58,925 nt of DNA from Eimeria necatrix (taxonomy: Eukaryota > Apicomplexa > Conoidasida > Eucoccidiorida > Eimeriidae): positions 2,501 to 61,425 of the forward strand of contig NW_013652487.1 of assembly GCF_000499385.1 (NCBI RefSeq), read 5' to 3'. Under the pieces are notes generated by a model. That model worked only from the letters and a program-made list of their open reading frames with translations, made no database searches and had not been told where the DNA came from. Positions 56,160-58,925 of this stretch are shown one piece after another (within the stretch, counting starts at the first letter, position 1; the number at the start of each line of letters is the position of its first letter). The position numbers and the translations under genes are program-made.

Positions 56160-58203
56160 AGGCCCGATAAACAACTAGCAGCAACGACACTGCATTGGCT
56201 TTCTAGGCACAAAGTTATGTTATCTGTAGAATCATGCAGTGTAATCCTCTGCTTCTGCTGCATGGCATTCCCACCATTTCCTTGTTTACCGGCTTGCTCA
56301 TTGTCATTCCTGTAAAAAGTAGACCGCTACGACGTATCTTCTTTTTTGCGGACCTACTCCTGGCCCGTACATGCAAGCAACACGACCACGGACACTCTAC
56401 GTCGCACGAGTCAAATGGAAAAGGGGCAACATCCAAGTGTCATTTTTCTCGAACAATGTTACATGCTGGCTGCTGCACATTAGGGACTCATTCTTGCTAG
56501 GCTGTTTCTGCGGCTCTCATTGCGCCTTCGTATCCTCTACACGATATGATGTGAACGCGTAAATTGCGTAAATTGCTTTCATAGAATAATTCTTAAACAG
56601 CCACCGTTGCAAGTGCATTTTTGTGGAAATTGCTCCGCTCGTGGGAGTGTGGGGTCGTGTACATGCGACCGCCGGTGAACTCTGCAAGCACTGTACTCTT
56701 AACTGCCTTGAAATGTTGGCTGAAAAGCGCAAAGAGGCCAGGCCAGCATCTTCATTATCAAACAAGGTTCTAGCAGTGAGCATACGCAATGATCCCGCCT
56801 ATCAGCGTCTCCGTTTACGCATGTAATAGTTTATTGCAGCATATTCTGGTGAGTCTATTTTTCATGTTGTTGCTACTTGCGCAGGTGCCTTGGCCCAGCA
56901 CTACACATCTGTTGCTGCAGTCCAAATCCCAGCCTCATGGCATTCAGCTTTCCACAAGTTTTAATCAAGTTGCTACTGCCGCTTCTGCTGCTGTTTTGGC
57001 TGGTGGAAGAGCTGCAGCGGTCTGAGGCCACTGCGACGCATATGGGTGTCTCTTCTGCCCAATTTCCGAATTTCCCTATGCTTTTTCCCTACACCAGATA
57101 TGATGCAAAACGACCATCTTGTCTATGACACACACGCCGCCCGAAAAGTTTTCTTCGAATCACGGTATAACAGCCGCAAGCAGCACGGAGTAGCAACAGG
57201 CGCCAGCACCAGAAAGCAGCAGCAGCAGCAAAAGACAAAGGGCAGCAGCAAGCAAGAGCAGCAACACACAACAGAAGGCCAAGACAGCAACACGCAGCAG
57301 CAGGCAGCAGCAGCAATCAGCAGTAGCAAATAGCGGCACCGACCAGCAGTGAGCAGCAAGCAGCAGCAGTGGCAAATAGCGTGCAGCAGTACGTATCAGC
57401 AGCAAGCGACAGAAGCAAACAGCAGCAGTATGCCACAGCACCAAGAAGCAGCAATACGGGACCGCAACAAACAACAGCAGCGAGCAGCAGCAGCCAGCAG
57501 CCGTACCACCCTGCAGAAGGAAGAGGCAGCAAACAGCAGCAGTATCAAGTAGCAGCAAGTGAAAGCAGCACCACGTGGGAACAGCGCGCAGCGGCCGCAG
57601 CGGCACGCTACAGTAAGCAGCAGAAACAGCAGTAAGTAACAACAGCAGCAAACAGCTGCAAACAGCATCAAGCAGCAATAGCAAGCAGCAATAGCAGCAG
57701 AACCAGTCAGCACCAGCAAGAAACAACTGCAGGCAGCAGCGGCAAATACCAGCAGCACGCATCATGAAGCACAAGCAAGAAGCAGCACCGAGAAGCAGCA
57801 GCAGGGCGCAGCTACATCACGGAGCAACAACGAGCAGCAAAAGCAAGCAGTAATGACAAACAGCGGGAGCAAGTAGCAGCAACAGGCTGCAGAAGTGAGA
57901 CGCCCCTGGATGCCTGGTGGCCTCTGCACTTTCGAGCCTGGAGACTCAGTTCCTCCCTTTCTAGGTGTTACTCTCAGATGTTACTGCGGCAGGCCGCAGC
58001 ATGAGCAGCAGCAGGGGTAGCAGAGAATAGTCTAAGGCGGCTGCAGCAGCAGCAGCAGCGGGCATCGGTAGCAGTAGCGCAAGGACGAAGAATAGCTAGC
58101 CGCAGCCGCAGCCGCAACAACAGCCGCAGCAGCAGCAGCAGGAGCAGCAGCAGCAGCAGCGGGCGTCTGCGGGAGTGTGTGTTGCGTGCGGGTGTGCGCA
58201 CAG
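56160..58203. repeat. dispersed repeat copy B and CAG-rich tract, no gene resolved
   Basis: An inverted fragment at 56240-56308, copy B at 56831-57165, an imperfect AGCAGCA-rich stretch at 57180-57850, its second block at 57820-57986, and further CAG/CCGCAG repeats at 58040-58165. The 5' part of the myosin gene may begin somewhere here, but no upstream exon could be identified. Confidence 0.6.
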
Positions 58204-58502
58204 ACACTGGCGGACCCTCTATTGATTTCAATAAACCCTTTTGGATGGTCTGGGAGTTTTTTGAAAGAAAAGATTCGACTACACTGCAGTGCAGCAGCAA
58301 ACGGGGGTTTGCTGCCGCCGCACATCTTCTCCATTTCCCGCAGGGCCCTCGAAAAAGCAAACACTGCAGCAAAAAACCAAACCATAATTGTTTCGGGGGA
58401 GTCGGGATCGGGGAAGACGGAGGCCACGAAGCTGGTGCTGAGTTACTTGGCTGCAGCCCAGGGCGACCCCGAGCAGCAGCAGCAGCAGCAGCAGTGCCGC
58501 CT

Positions 58503-58535
<33 letters not shown>

Positions 58536-58705
58536 CTGTGAGCCAATTGCCCTCGCTCTAGCCTGCTGCTTTCGAAATTAATCAATCAGTTCTCCTTAAA
58601 GCTCATTAATCCTGATCCACTTCAAAGGACTCCTTTCATTTATTTCAATTTTTTTGCTTTATTTGCTTTTTCGGCCCAGCGCTTGTCCGGCTGCTGCAGT
58701 CTAAG
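58204..58705 (+). CDS. class XIV-like myosin motor domain (5' and 3' parts missing)
   Basis: Myosins are actin motors; class XIV members drive apicomplexan gliding and other actin-based transport. Exon 58204-58537 starts after a CACAG acceptor and reads TLADPLLISINPF, LPPHIFSISRRALEKAN, then KNQTIIVSGESGSGKTEATK, the P-loop of the motor, followed by LVLSYLAAAQ and a Gln run. The next exon, 58680-58705, joins in phase and reads SLVRLLQSK, after which the family would continue with the LEAFGNAKT block, outside the window. 'ADPLL.IINPF' and 'QTIIVSGESG.GKTEATK' are closest in my memory to Toxoplasma-type class XIV myosins. The first motor residues must lie in an upstream exon not found here. The Gln run sits between P-loop helix and LEAFGN block, an insertion. 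Confidence 0.85.
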
Positions 58706-58925
58706 GTGAAGCATTTTTGCTGCTGCAAGGCAGCTGCAAAATATTATTGTTTCTGCCACAAATGCATTTAAATGCTTCTATTTGCTTAATGATAATTGTG
58801 CCACTTCCGTGAGCTTTTGCCTTTTTGGCATGGTTGTGCAGCACTTTTTGCTTCCGAGTCTCGGCAAAAACTGCAGCAGCAGCTGCAGCAGCAGCGACTC
58901 CTGGCGCAGCAAGGCTTACCTAGGG

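Noticed and set aside
58860..58925. A third myosin exon at the right edge
   Set aside because: The expected LEAFGNAKT block is not visible; the sequence is CAG repeat.
1..58925. tRNA or rRNA genes
   Set aside because: No cloverleaf with a proper T-arm and no rRNA-like stretch was noticed by eye; a covariance-model search would be decisive.

Overview
The window looks like nuclear DNA of a coccidian apicomplexan, almost certainly an Eimeria species. Three things point there: very abundant (CAG/CTG)n triplets read through as Ala, Gln, Ser or Leu runs inside genes; hundreds of internal telomere-type AAACCCT/TTTAGGG units; and intron-rich genes that include a class XIV-type myosin. The species cannot be named from the sequence alone.

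Layout. About 1-19,600 is a repeat-rich segment. Genes there are cut into small exons separated by short telomere-like arrays, CAG/CTG tracts and AGCT (TAGC) arrays. Exon phases and conserved family motifs allowed full or partial reconstruction of a PLD-type cardiolipin synthase (minus, runs off the left edge), a complete 9-exon DGAT2-type acyltransferase (minus, 4164-7771), a complete 7-exon Mei2-like two-RRM protein (minus, 12468-16015) and an RS-rich protein of unknown function (plus, at least 17512-19505). About 19,600-22,700 is GGGGCCCC- and CAG-rich and holds one long uninterrupted frame that resembles seipin (minus). From 23,000 onward telomere-like arrays are absent. There follow RIO2 kinase (plus, 7 exons), about 5 kb without a recognisable gene, a small secreted protein (plus), a monothiol/dithiol-size glutaredoxin with CPYC (minus, 4 exons), the DEAD-box helicase Dbp4/DDX10 (minus, 11 exons), the translesion polymerase REV1 (plus, about 8 exons), the mitochondrial ATP-synthase assembly factor ATP10 (minus, 2 exons), a repeat-bearing intergenic stretch, and the first motor-domain exons of a class XIV-like myosin (plus, runs off the right edge).

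How genes relate. No operons are expected. RIO2 and Dbp4 both serve small-subunit ribosome biogenesis. DGAT2, the seipin-like protein and cardiolipin synthase all belong to lipid or lipid-droplet biology. ATP10 and cardiolipin synthase are mitochondrial inner-membrane functions in other organisms. Seipin-like/RIO2 and Dbp4/REV1 are divergent pairs with short shared upstream regions (about 0.8-0.9 kb).

Most unusual signal. In the repeat-rich segment, exons are usually bracketed by TTTAGGG on the left and CCCTAAA on the right. In transcript sense the introns therefore tend to start with CCCUAAA and end with UUUAGGG, which are complementary. Seven reconstructed introns use a donor made by the repeat itself (GTAAACCCT), and at least one stop codon (TAA of DGAT2) is the first triplet of an array. 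I treat this as the main candidate for an undescribed arrangement. It is not absolute, and exceptions are listed.
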